Shown here: in pieces, positions 27,884 to 35,961 of the stretch
Position numbering within the stretch: the first letter of the stretch is position 1
Layout of the letters: the number at the start of each line of letters is the position of its first letter
Source of the DNA: Planctomycetota bacterium
GTDB taxonomy: Bacteria; Planctomycetota; SZUA-567; H5-PLA8
DNA length: 64,000 nucleotides
NCBI GenBank assembly: GCA_023150555.1
Contig: JAKLKQ010000005.1
Location: 62,001 to 126,000 of the forward strand
Direction of reading: 5' to 3'
The notes under the pieces: generated by a model
What the model saw: only the letters and a program-made list of their open reading frames with translations
What the model was told of the DNA's origin: nothing
Database searches by the model: none
Program-made: the position numbers and the translations under genes

Positions 27884-30646
27884 TCAGTTTTCCGAGGCTT
27901 TGTCTTGGCTTGACTCGACATCGGCGTCCTTGAGATCCGCCAGTATGCGCGCGGCTTCAGGCAGATGTTTGCGGATCATCTGCGGATTCAATGTGATGTG
28001 TTTGGGCGGAACCGAAAGGCGATACTGCTTGGCACGATTGTTCTCGATGAGCCGTTCGACATCTATCCCCTCAACGAGCAAGTCCTGCTTGAGCCGCCGA
28101 ATAACCTGGTGGTAGTGGCCGGAGGCTTCAAGCTGGTCGCAGGTCAGCCAGCCAAGCTCGGTGGTCTTCGCAGCGACGGCGAATTTCAGCATGGCCTCGA
28201 AGGATTGCTCCTTGAGCCAGACTTCCTTCTCGTTCAGGGTGACGAGATAGCGGCGCTTCTGAGGTCTGCCATCCAAATGAACGGCAATGTCGGATTGGTA
28301 TGCCACGCCCATGTCATCGGATAGAGGATAGGTCTCGGACCAGTCCGGGACCGGCTCTTCCGCTTCGGCAACTTCGGGGTCCGCTGCCTCCTTTTCCTGT
28401 ACTGCTTGTTCCTTACGCTCCAAGAGCCAAGCTGCCTTTTGAATGAGGCGCGCGGCCACTTGCTTGCTGAGCAGCTTTTCGAGCTTGGCGCGCGATGCCT
28501 TGAGCACCTCGCCCATTCCCGCAACACCATGCTCGACCAGAAGCATCGTGCGAACGCGGCCCACCCCACGAACACGACCGGACGCAAGTTCCACCCCGGC
28601 GGCGGGAACGCCGTAAATGAGTTGCTCCGAAGCGATAGAGGTTTTCTTCACCGAATCTTCGGACCAACCCGTGAGCTTCGCCACGGCGCTGAAAACCTCT
28701 GCCAGCCAACTGAATTCGGACGCCAATCCCATGATGCTTCCCGCCATGCAGTGGAAGCGGGTCTCGATTTCACGAGTAGGTACGCCCGTCATCCAGGTGT
28801 GGAGAAGCAGCGTCTTCTTGGCGCGCTTCGCCCGTTCATAATTCAGGCATGGAAGATCGAGAATCCCTGAAAGCCGCCGGCGGGGACCTTCCGGCAACCC
28901 TGCTACCGTGGATTTCAGAAGATCGAGGTACTTGCCTGATTGGAATTCGGAAGTGGATAGGTTGAAGTGCACACTCTCGCCGTCTTCCGTCTTGGCAAGA
29001 CAAATCAACATCTCGAATAGGTCAAGGTCCTTGGCATTGGCCTTATTCTGAATCGCGAAGGCGGCAACCTGGATTGCGGTTTCGACGGACACGCCTTTCA
29101 CGGCCGCCAGCCGGCCAAGTTCCGTCGCCTGAAACCGGTCGGCTTTCTCCTCGATCAACTTTCCTTCCAGGCACCGCCTCAAGCCCGCGTCCAGCCTACG
29201 GTCGAAGCTCGCCTCCCGCTCTCCACCGCGCCAGAGCATCTCACCCGTGTACGACGAAAGAAGCAGCTCGCGAATCTCCCCGGCGGTCCGGCAGAGCTTT
29301 GAGGCCACCAGGTTGAGGACGTGATGCGAAAGTGCATCGTGGGCCAAGGCCGGCTCTACATCGCCCAGGCGACCTTGGGCGAAACTCTCGAAATAGGTGC
29401 GGGCCTGGAATTTCGAGTCGGCCACGATAATGGCGCGGCCAAATTGCCGCTCCAGGCCCAGGCGCCCCGCGCGCCCGCTGATGTTCTCATACTCGGCTTG
29501 GGAAATGGCCACGGTTCCCCAATGCCCGGAGCGGTCTTGCTCCCAACGCTCGGGATCAATGAACACGTTGCGGGCAGGCAGATTCAGGCCCATCGCCAGG
29601 GTCGTCGTCGCGCAGATTACTTTGATCTCGCCCTGCCGGAACCAACGCTCCACGATGTCGCGCTGATCCCTGTCCAGGTCGGCGTTGTGGTAGGCCACGC
29701 CGTGTTCGAGCAACTGACTAAGTAGGTCTTTCCCGCGCGAGTCTTCGAGGTAGTTCAACTCTTCGAGCGCCTTCGAGGCTGGGGCGACGTGTAGCGCCTT
29801 GGCGATGCACATGGCCGTCTTCACGCACTCCTGCTTGCTCTTGCAGAAGACGAGGCTCTGCTCGCCTTTTCCAGCCATGCAGCGAGCTTGATGGATCAGC
29901 ATGCCGAACGCATCCACCTCGTCTTCGGGCGTAGCGAAGGCTTCCTGCCCGTTTGTTCCTGAGTTGTGCTCGATGTAATGGAAGGTGCCTTGGCAGAGGA
30001 CGCCTTTGCGCAGTTCAACGGGCCGCTGCTCCAACCGGCAAAGACCGGCCCCCAGCCAGCGGGCGAGCTGGTGGCTGGACCCCAGGACCGCGGAGAGCCC
30101 GATGATTTGAGCCGCGGCGGCAGAAGTCTTGATCTTGGTCAGCAGGATTTCGAGGCCAGCCCCGCGCGTCCTGTCGCCGAGCATCTGAAGCTCGTCTATT
30201 ACGACCAGGCCCACGTTACGCAGCAGAGTCGGGCTTACGACCAGAAGCCCCTGCATCTTTTCAAAGACAACGACCGCGATATGGAAATGCCCGCGCCGGA
30301 TGTCACGGTCGTATTCCTTGCGGTCGCGGGTGGAGATGACGATGCGGATGCCCAGGGAGCCGTACTGCCGCTTGAACTCCCTGTATTTCTCTTCGGCGAG
30401 CGCCTTTTGAGGCACGAGGTAGACGACGCGCTTGTTCTGGCGCGCCATGCGGACCGCTGCCATTTCGCCAACAAAAGTCTTGCCCGATGAGGTTGGTGAA
30501 AAGACGACTACGTTCTGGCCGTCGAGGACCTTGCCCTGGCGAATGGCCATTTCCTGAACGGGCAGCAGCCGGTCGTGGCCGGCGGATTTCCATACATCAA
30601 GCACACAGTCGTCGAGACCAAAGGCTTCCAATGCCGCTATTCTCAT
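27884..30646 (-). CDS. Ski2-like DExH helicase with winged-helix and HhH-like C-terminus
   Basis: The ATG at 30646 follows GGGGGG; an upstream extension to 30709 would overlap the repressor gene and was rejected. The 920-residue protein has a Q-like motif (LPVQEMAI), motif I SPTSSGKT at 50-57, motif II VVIDELQ at about 148-154 (DELQ in place of DExH), motif III SAVLGS at about 185-190, motif V TTTLAMGLNLPA and motif VI ISGRAGRLG at about 389-397. This order is that of Hel308/Ski2 helicases. The middle holds winged-helix-like segments, then a helix-hairpin-helix-like GVGRVRTMLLVEHG, and a long C-terminal tail unlike Hel308. It lies 59 bp after the LexA-like gene. Confidence 0.85.
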   Translation of the reverse strand: MRIAALEAFGLDDCVLDVWKSAGHDRLLPVQEMAIRQGKVLDGQNVVVFSPTSSGKTFVGEMAAVRMARQNKRVVYLVPQKALAEEKYREFKRQYGSLGIRIVISTRDRKEYDRDIRRGHFHIAVVVFEKMQGLLVVSPTLLRNVGLVVIDELQMLGDRTRGAGLEILLTKIKTSAAAAQIIGLSAVLGSSHQLARWLGAGLCRLEQRPVELRKGVLCQGTFHYIEHNSGTNGQEAFATPEDEVDAFGMLIHQARCMAGKGEQSLVFCKSKQECVKTAMCIAKALHVAPASKALEELNYLEDSRGKDLLSQLLEHGVAYHNADLDRDQRDIVERWFRQGEIKVICATTTLAMGLNLPARNVFIDPERWEQDRSGHWGTVAISQAEYENISGRAGRLGLERQFGRAIIVADSKFQARTYFESFAQGRLGDVEPALAHDALSHHVLNLVASKLCRTAGEIRELLLSSYTGEMLWRGGEREASFDRRLDAGLRRCLEGKLIEEKADRFQATELGRLAAVKGVSVETAIQVAAFAIQNKANAKDLDLFEMLICLAKTEDGESVHFNLSTSEFQSGKYLDLLKSTVAGLPEGPRRRLSGILDLPCLNYERAKRAKKTLLLHTWMTGVPTREIETRFHCMAGSIMGLASEFSWLAEVFSAVAKLTGWSEDSVKKTSIASEQLIYGVPAAGVELASGRVRGVGRVRTMLLVEHGVAGMGEVLKASRAKLEKLLSKQVAARLIQKAAWLLERKEQAVQEKEAADPEVAEAEEPVPDWSETYPLSDDMGVAYQSDIAVHLDGRPQKRRYLVTLNEKEVWLKEQSFEAMLKFAVAAKTTELGWLTCDQLEASGHYHQVIRRLKQDLLVEGIDVERLIENNRAKQYRLSVPPKHITLNPQMIRKHLPEAARILADLKDADVESSQDKASEN

Positions 30647-30705
30647 GCAGCCCCCCCATCCCCGTTTCCCTGCATGGCCAATCAATTCGACATGCGGGAC
30701 ACCCT

Positions 30706-31332
30706 TCAATCCAAGAGCCGTTGCACGCTAACGACCTTTCCTTGAATCCGCAATTTGTCCGCGTCCACGTAGATCGGGTGTAGACGCGAATTGGCCGGTT
30801 GAAGCCGAATCTGCTTGCCCTCTCGGTACAGGTATTTCAGCGTGGCCTCGTCCTCCAAGAGCGCCACTACGATGTCGCCATCATCAGCGGTCTCTTGCTT
30901 GCGAACGAGTACGATGTCGCCATCCAGGATGCCGGCCTCGACCATGCTGTCGCCCGTGACTTGAAGCGCGAATACAGCGCCGCCCTTGGACAATTCCTGG
31001 CCTGCCGTGACGGCGGCGCTTGCATCTTCAATCGCTTCGAGGGGCTGCCCGGCGGCGATGCGGCCTACAACCGGCACCGAGACACAGTTCGGACAGGTCC
31101 TGAGCGGCTGGCTGGAAAAGGTCAGGGATCGTGCGCCAAGCCTGCCGCGTTTCAGGCAGCCTTTGCGCTCAAGGACTTTTAGGTAGTCGAAGACCGAGCG
31201 GGGCGTGATCTTGAAGGCGCTGCCGATCTCACGGACGGTCGGCGGCATGCCGTTCCTGTCGGCGAAGGCACGTACCCAATCCAGAATCCGCCTCTGGCGG
31301 GCGGTGAGGTCGGTTGAAAACGGGCGCGCCAT
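30706..31332 (-). CDS. LexA-like repressor with self-cleavage domain
   Basis: The 208-residue protein starts at the ATG at 31332 (GGAG about 10 nt upstream). Residues 1-66 are a LexA-type winged helix (LTARQRRILDWV, TVREIGSAF, RSVFDYLKVLERKG). Residues 85-208 are an S24 peptidase: cleavage site Ala94-Gly95 in VGRIAAGQP, nucleophile Ser129 in VTGDSMVEAGI and general base Lys166 in EATLKYLY. A Cys-x-x-Cys (TCPNC, about 79-83) sits in the linker, unusual for LexA. It is first in a leftward operon with the helicase and deoxyribosyltransferase genes. It could be the prophage repressor, induced by RecA after DNA damage. Confidence 0.88.
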   Translation of the reverse strand: MARPFSTDLTARQRRILDWVRAFADRNGMPPTVREIGSAFKITPRSVFDYLKVLERKGCLKRGRLGARSLTFSSQPLRTCPNCVSVPVVGRIAAGQPLEAIEDASAAVTAGQELSKGGAVFALQVTGDSMVEAGILDGDIVLVRKQETADDGDIVVALLEDEATLKYLYREGKQIRLQPANSRLHPIYVDADKLRIQGKVVSVQRLLD

Positions 31333-31363
31333 GTATCGTCGCTCCGGACTGCTTACCGAAGGA

Positions 31364-31391
31364 ATAATACCAAACAATCGTTTAGTATCAA
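31364..31391 (-). promoter_or_regulatory. Promoter and operator of the lexA-like operon
   Basis: On the minus strand TTGATA (31386-31391) lies 16 bp from TATTAT (31364-31369). The spacer is occupied by a 22-bp dyad at 31367-31388: ATACCAAAC-AATC-GTTTAGTAT, with one mismatched pair. A repressor bound there would cover the -10 element. Autoregulation by the LexA-like protein is the simple inference; the site is not the E. coli SOS box but has the AAAC...GTTT form near Gram-positive-type boxes. Confidence 0.6.
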
Positions 31392-31597
31392 GATCGAATC
31401 GAGTTATTTATTGCATTTCTTTATGAGTAAAGTATTTGTGAAATCGACTTACGAATTAGAGCTGTGTTGAAATGAAATGACTCCATAGGTTGACATTTGG
31501 AGATGTTTCAACACATCTCGTCCCGTACAGGTAGAGCGCGACCTGATATTGGAATTGAGCTATTAAACCGTTCGACTGAGCGGTATAAGCGTTCAGT

Positions 31598-32260
31598 ATG
31601 AGCACGCTCAGCGACCTGCTTTCCTCTCGCGTAAAGGCCGAAGTTTTCCGGCTGCTGTTTGGACCGGCAAGACGCGAACTCCATGTGCGCGAACTTGAAC
31701 GCCAAGCAGGACTATCTTTGTCCACCGTTCGCCAGGAGTTGAAACGACTTGGCCGGCTTGGAGTCGTGAGCGCCCGGAAAGACGGAAATCGCACTTATTA
31801 TAAGGCCAATCCAGAGCACCCGCTGTTTGCCGAGATTTGCGGCATGGTCTTGAAGACCAGCGGGCTGGTGGATGTTCTGCGGGAGGCATTACAAGGAGCG
31901 GACATTCGCGTGGCCTTCGTTTTCGGTTCGGTGGCCGCCAGCTCCGAAAAGGCCCATAGCGACATTGACTTGATGGTGTTGGGGAATGTAGCCTCCCGGA
32001 AGCTCTCAGGATTGCTGTATGGCATGGAAGCTCGGGTGGGCCGGGACATAAACCCGCATGTACTGAGAGTAGATGAGTTCCTTAAGCGCAAGGAAGCGGG
32101 CGAACACTTTTTGACCTCCGTACTCGACGCGCCGAAACTCTTTATCATTGGAGACGCGCATGAGCTTGCAAGATTGGGCGAAGAACGGATGGCTCAAGGC
32201 ACATCGAAGCAGCCCGAAGGAAATCGAGGGACTGCTTTCAATCGTAAACCGCGACATTAA
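31598..32260 (+). CDS. Winged-helix nucleotidyltransferase (MNT-type) protein
   Basis: The 220-residue protein combines an ArsR-like winged helix at residues 1-70 (VFRLLFGPARRELHVRELER...STVRQELKRLGRLGVV) with a minimal nucleotidyltransferase core: GS at 110-111 (VAFVFGSVAASSEKAHSDID) and the metal-binding D-x-D at 122-124. This is the fusion type found as the antitoxin half of MNT/HEPN pairs, where the enzyme AMPylates the HEPN partner. It starts a rightward transcript divergent from the LexA-like operon. Its last 100 nt overlap the next gene in another frame. Confidence 0.8.
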   Translation: MSTLSDLLSSRVKAEVFRLLFGPARRELHVRELERQAGLSLSTVRQELKRLGRLGVVSARKDGNRTYYKANPEHPLFAEICGMVLKTSGLVDVLREALQGADIRVAFVFGSVAASSEKAHSDIDLMVLGNVASRKLSGLLYGMEARVGRDINPHVLRVDEFLKRKEAGEHFLTSVLDAPKLFIIGDAHELARLGEERMAQGTSKQPEGNRGTAFNRKPRH

Positions 32261-32600
32261 GGACGCCACCGACGGCGGCATCTCGGAGGATTGGAAATTC
32301 GGCATCGCTTATAACGCCGCCCTAAAACTCTGCGCCATCCTGCTTCACGCATCGGGATACAAGGCAGAGAATACTCTCCAGCATTTTCGCACCATCCAAG
32401 CCATGCCCCTGATCCTTGGCGACAAGCGAAAAGGCGACGCGCAATATCTGGACGACTGCCGAAAGAAGAGAAACAAAGTCGAATACGACGTGGCGGGCGC
32501 GGCGTCCGCTCAGGATGCCTCCGAACTGCTGGAATTCTCCAAAGAACTTCGCGCGGACGTGCTGGATTGGCTCAAGAACCAGCACCCTGAACTTCTATAG
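32160..32600 (+). CDS. HEPN-like partner protein
   Basis: The ATG at 32160 is preceded by GGAG at 32150-32153; the product has 146 residues, all helical. AYNAALKLCAILLHASGYK and the late CRKKRNKVEYD are typical of HEPN proteins paired with nucleotidyltransferases. The catalytic R-x4-6-H motif of HEPN ribonucleases is not present: the R-N is there but the expected His is replaced within KVEYD. It may therefore be an inactive or differently acting HEPN. Gene order and overlap with the nucleotidyltransferase gene fit a two-gene module. Confidence 0.75.
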   Translation: MSLQDWAKNGWLKAHRSSPKEIEGLLSIVNRDIKDATDGGISEDWKFGIAYNAALKLCAILLHASGYKAENTLQHFRTIQAMPLILGDKRKGDAQYLDDCRKKRNKVEYDVAGAASAQDASELLEFSKELRADVLDWLKNQHPELL

Positions 32601-32825
32601 CGAAGCACATCCCAAGTAATCTGCGACTCCCAACCCAACACCCACGCGCCTTGGAGCGACAAGGCGTGCCAGCCTATCCTGACACCACCCTGACATTTCT
32701 CTTTGTCGTGTCAGTCACGAGTCAGTCAGCATCGCGTCATTCCCATTCGCACTTTCGTGAGGCAAATTGCAAGCATCAGCCAATCGTGATTGGCAGTGCG
32801 GGCAAGCTCTGCGAAGGAGCGAGGG

Positions 32826-33032
32826 ATGCGGATTGAACGTGAATGGCGCTGTATCCGGTGCGAGAAGCTACTGGGCATCCACAATGGGGTCCGGCTTCAT
32901 ATTCGGTTTGCCAAGGGCCATGAATACCTCGTCGGCTTGCCTGCGACGGGCACCTGCCGAAGTTGCGGCGCATTGAACGAATTCCGAGAAGAACATCCTG
33001 AAACGGTTCAGGATCGCACACACCGTCTGTAG
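32826..33032 (+). CDS. Small double-CxxC zinc-ribbon protein
   Basis: The ATG at 32826 follows GGAGCGAGGG. The 68-residue product has CIRCEKLLG at about residues 9-17 and CRSCGALNEF at about 45-54, a four-cysteine zinc-binding site separated by a basic stretch. The arrangement resembles Mu Com-like small phage regulators, but the similarity is only in the cysteine pattern. It precedes the sigma-like gene by about 90 bp. Confidence 0.6.
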   Translation: MRIEREWRCIRCEKLLGIHNGVRLHIRFAKGHEYLVGLPATGTCRSCGALNEFREEHPETVQDRTHRL

Positions 33033-33054
33033 TTTCGCAGCATCACAAAACCAA

Positions 33055-33102
33055 GAGGCGCTCGACGCCCAAATTTAGGCCCCAGAGAGGCGCATGACGC
33101 CC
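33055..33102 (+). repeat. Two 16-bp direct repeats, each a small hairpin, in the leader of the sigma-like gene
   Basis: GAGGCGCTCGACGCCC (33055-33070) and GAGGCGCATGACGCCC (33087-33102) are spaced 32 bp. Each can fold as GGCG-5 nt-CGCC, and each is followed by a GGCCCC run. The second is followed by a Shine-Dalgarno region and the ATG at 33125. A binding site or RNA element controlling the sigma-like gene is possible. Confidence 0.5.
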
Positions 33103-33124
33103 GGCCCCGAAAGGGAGGGTTGTC

Positions 33125-33883
33125 ATGGCTGTTACGTTGAGAGAGCAGGATCGCCGGTTGATCGAGCGCGAAGTCGAAGGGTCTGCATTCTCTGACTTGC
33201 TAGGCGTGATTCACAAGCGTGCTCCGGCGTTCAAATCTTTTCGCACTTGGGCGGATGTCGTCGCGTTCATGCGCAGGGGTACTTCGCACGATGCCCGTAA
33301 GAATGACCTGCTTGAAGCCATCCTGACGGAATATGGTGCGGACCGTGACCCGCGCTGGTCCTCCATTTTGCTCCTGATCTTCTGGCCCGGCCTGGAGTCC
33401 ATTCATGCGCGCAAGCGAGCTTGGGACGCCGATGGTGAGGAACTCTGGCAGAACATCGTCTGGACGTTTCTGAAAATCCTTTGCCGAATGGATATGGAAA
33501 AACGCAGGCATCGTTTGGTCCAGAAGATTATCAACGACACGGCGCACCACCTGCACGACGAATACCGGAGACGCTGGCGCGGTAGTCAAGGCGAGACCCT
33601 CGCCGATCTGGAATCGTTGGATGGCATCGCCGTCGAGGACGACGGCTTGGACGATGACCGCCTCGACGATCTCCTTCAACAGGACACCGAAGTAAGGCGA
33701 TTTCGCTGGCACCTGGAAGGGGGCCGGATCAGCGATTCGGACTTTCACCTGCTGGTTGGAACTCGGGTTTACGGAAAGCGAGTAGCGCAGTACGCACGCG
33801 AGCACGGCTTGAACTACCAAGCCGCCAAGAAACGCCGTCAGCGCGCTGAGGCTTCCATCCGGCGATACGAGGAAGCGAAATAA
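33125..33883 (+). CDS. Phage sigma-70-like / RNA polymerase sigma factor-like protein
   Basis: The 252-residue protein has a helical N-terminus, a central GEELWQNIVWTFLKILCRM that looks like sigma region 2 and a C-terminal helix-turn-helix (YGKRVAQYAREHGLNYQAAKKRRQRAEASIRRYEE) that looks like region 4. A strongly acidic linker (AVEDDGLDDDRLDDLLQQD) separates them. The assignment rests on this layout rather than on clear motifs. As the first gene of the rightward early region it may direct or adjust phage transcription. GGGAGGG precedes the ATG. Confidence 0.55.
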   Translation: MAVTLREQDRRLIEREVEGSAFSDLLGVIHKRAPAFKSFRTWADVVAFMRRGTSHDARKNDLLEAILTEYGADRDPRWSSILLLIFWPGLESIHARKRAWDADGEELWQNIVWTFLKILCRMDMEKRRHRLVQKIINDTAHHLHDEYRRRWRGSQGETLADLESLDGIAVEDDGLDDDRLDDLLQQDTEVRRFRWHLEGGRISDSDFHLLVGTRVYGKRVAQYAREHGLNYQAAKKRRQRAEASIRRYEEAK

Positions 33884-33974
33884 TCTCGCGTTACGCCTGT
33901 CCCCGCGAACCCCGCTTCACCCCCCTTTGTATCTCTGGGAAGGGTCGAGGCGGGGCAAGCGGGGCGGAACATCC

Positions 33975-34238
33975 GTGGTCACCGAATCCGAAGTCCAGGA
34001 ATTGCTCAACGAACTCTTCGAGCAGCAAGCCCTTTCGCTCGGCGGACTCGTTGCGCTGCATGGCCTGGATGACGAACTGGTCTGGCGGCTAGTAAAGAAT
34101 CTCGACGTGATCCGCTCGCGATTCATGCGCCGGATCAGGGTGAAGCGCCGCAATCGCGCCGACGATACGGCGCTCCTTCGTCCCTGTGCTCGTCCACATC
34201 CCGCGATCCAGCACTTTCTTTCAAGACTGAGGAGATGA
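33975..34238 (+). CDS. Small phage protein of unknown function
   Basis: The GTG at 33975 follows GGGGCGGAA and gives 87 residues; the frame is open further upstream in a GC-skewed spacer that does not look coding. It is all helical, with a leucine-rich N-terminal half (ESEVQELLNELFEQQALSLG) and a basic C-terminal half (RSRFMRRIRVKRRNRADD). It ends 7 bp before the nuclease gene. I do not recognise it. Confidence 0.5.
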   Translation: MVTESEVQELLNELFEQQALSLGGLVALHGLDDELVWRLVKNLDVIRSRFMRRIRVKRRNRADDTALLRPCARPHPAIQHFLSRLRR

Positions 34239-34245
34239 AGCACCC

Positions 34246-35049
34246 ATGTCACCCGTAGCTTTCAGCGGCATCATGCAGGAACCTTTCGCCGCCTATCGCG
34301 AAAAATCGCGCGAGTATCTCACCAGTCACCAACTGGCGGATTTTCGCAAGTGCCCCGCGCTTTACTTCAAGAAGAAACAGGGGCTTATCCCCGACGAGGA
34401 CCGCCCCGCCTTTCTGTTGGGCCGCGCGGCGCACACGCTGATCCTCGAAGGCCGGGAGAAATTCGATTCCGAGTGGGCCGTAGGCGGCCCGATCAATCCA
34501 AAGACTGGCGCGCCGTTCGGCACGGCCACGAAAGCCTACGCGGAATGGGCTTCTGCCCAGGGCAAGCCGGTCCTGACCGATGACCAGCACGCGCTTGTCG
34601 TGAATCTCTCCACTGGCGTTCACTCCCACCCCAAAACGCATGATCTCTTCAAGGAAGGCATCGCGGAAGGCGTGGCGCGCGCGGATTACTTGGGTCTGCC
34701 ATGCCAGATCCGCATGGATTGGTTCAACCCGTTCGCGGGGATCGTGGACCTCAAGACCTGCGACGATCTGACCTGGTTCGAGGCCGACGCGAAACGGTTT
34801 GGTTATTCCTACCAGTTGGCATTCTATCGCTCTGTGCTCGCGAAGGTTCTGGGCCGGGTTCCACCCGTGCACCTGATCGCTGTCGAAAAGAAAGAACCCT
34901 ACCGCTGCGGTGTCTGGGCGCTTTCCGAACAGACGCTCAACTATTCCCAACGCGAGAACGAGGCGGCCATGGAGCGCCTCAAGCAATGCGCGGAGCGCAA
35001 TACCTGGCCGACTGGCTACGAGGAGTGCCGCGTCTTCGATTCGATCTGA
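34246..35049 (+). CDS. RecE/exonuclease VIII-like PD-(D/E)XK nuclease
   Basis: The 267-residue protein begins the phage recombination module. It shows the RecE C-terminal/DUF3799 pattern: LTSHQLADFRKCPALYFKKK, FLLGRAAHTLILEG (metal-site His), RMDWFNPFAGIVDLKTC with the D-x(n)-D-L-K catalytic triad, and YSYQLAFYRSVL with the downstream Gln-Tyr helix. Such enzymes resect double-stranded DNA 5' to 3' to make 3' tails for annealing. It is followed by the RecA-fold ATPase and the SSB-like gene. Confidence 0.88.
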   Translation: MSPVAFSGIMQEPFAAYREKSREYLTSHQLADFRKCPALYFKKKQGLIPDEDRPAFLLGRAAHTLILEGREKFDSEWAVGGPINPKTGAPFGTATKAYAEWASAQGKPVLTDDQHALVVNLSTGVHSHPKTHDLFKEGIAEGVARADYLGLPCQIRMDWFNPFAGIVDLKTCDDLTWFEADAKRFGYSYQLAFYRSVLAKVLGRVPPVHLIAVEKKEPYRCGVWALSEQTLNYSQRENEAAMERLKQCAERNTWPTGYEECRVFDSI

Positions 35050-35157
35050 CCAACTCGCGAGTTGCGGGGGGATGGCGTGCCCGTCACGGGGCCAGGCGGG
35101 CCAGACCCCCCGTGCCCGTCGCGATTCGCGGTCTGCTTCAACAAGGAGGAAACACCC

Positions 35158-35961
35158 GTGGGGCTGATGGAACAAATCCAGAGTGGGAAACAAGCCATGC
35201 CGCCGCGCATCATGGTTTACGGCACCGAGGGCATCGGGAAGAGCACACTGGCCGCGCAGGCGCCCAAGCCGATTTTCATTCAGACCGAAGATGGCCTGAG
35301 CGAAATTGCGTGCGAGAAGTTCCCGCTCGCCGCGACCGTCGAAGATGTGCTCAACGCGCTCGCGGAACTGAACTCAACTCAGCATTCCTACCAGACCGTC
35401 GTGATTGACTCGCTCGACTGGCTGGAGCGGCTCATTTGGGACGCGATCTGCCGCGAATACCGCGTCACCTCCATCGAGAAGGCCGATGGCGGCTACCAAC
35501 GCGGATACGTTCACGCGCTCACGTACTGGCGCAAAGTGACCGACGCGCTGATGCAGCTTCGCGCAAAGGGCATCGCGTCTCTCCTGATCGCGCACTCGAA
35601 GGTCGAGAAGTTCGAGGACCCGGAGAGTGCGGCATACGATCGCTACAGTCCTCGATTGCACAAGCACGCCTCTTCCCTCGTGGTCGAATGGTGCGACGCG
35701 GTTTTCTTCGCCACGCGGAAGTTCCGCACGGAAACCGAGGACAAGGGCTTCGGGCGCGAGCGCACTATCGCCCGTGAAGTCGGCAAGGATGGCGGCGAGC
35801 GCATCCTGCGCACGGTCGGCGGGCCTTCCTGCGTTGCCAAGAACCGCTACGCCCACCCCGCCGAGATTTTGCTTTCCTGGCCAGCCGTGATGGCTGGCTT
35901 TGCCCTCGAAACCCCTCAACCGCAAGGAGAGACGCCCAATGGCCAACCTGAAGGGATTTAA
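35158..35961 (+). CDS. RecA-fold phage ATPase (AAA_24/Sak4-like)
   Basis: The GTG at 35158 follows AAGGAGG; the product has 267 residues. The P-loop GTEGIGKSTLAAQAP is at about 20-34 and the Walker B-like TVVIDSLDWLERLIWD at about 79-94. The rest matches the phage AAA_24 nucleotide-binding protein pattern (VTDALMQLRAKGIASLLIAHSK). Sak4-type proteins of this shape promote single-strand annealing with a partner SSB; an SSB-like gene follows directly and overlaps by 23 nt. Confidence 0.83.
   Translation: MGLMEQIQSGKQAMPPRIMVYGTEGIGKSTLAAQAPKPIFIQTEDGLSEIACEKFPLAATVEDVLNALAELNSTQHSYQTVVIDSLDWLERLIWDAICREYRVTSIEKADGGYQRGYVHALTYWRKVTDALMQLRAKGIASLLIAHSKVEKFEDPESAAYDRYSPRLHKHASSLVVEWCDAVFFATRKFRTETEDKGFGRERTIAREVGKDGGERILRTVGGPSCVAKNRYAHPAEILLSWPAVMAGFALETPQPQGETPNGQPEGI

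Noticed and set aside
27134-31332. Search for an integrase next to the left attachment site
   Set aside because: No protein with the tyrosine recombinase R-H-R-Y pattern or serine recombinase pattern is seen here; the integrase is assumed to lie beyond the window.
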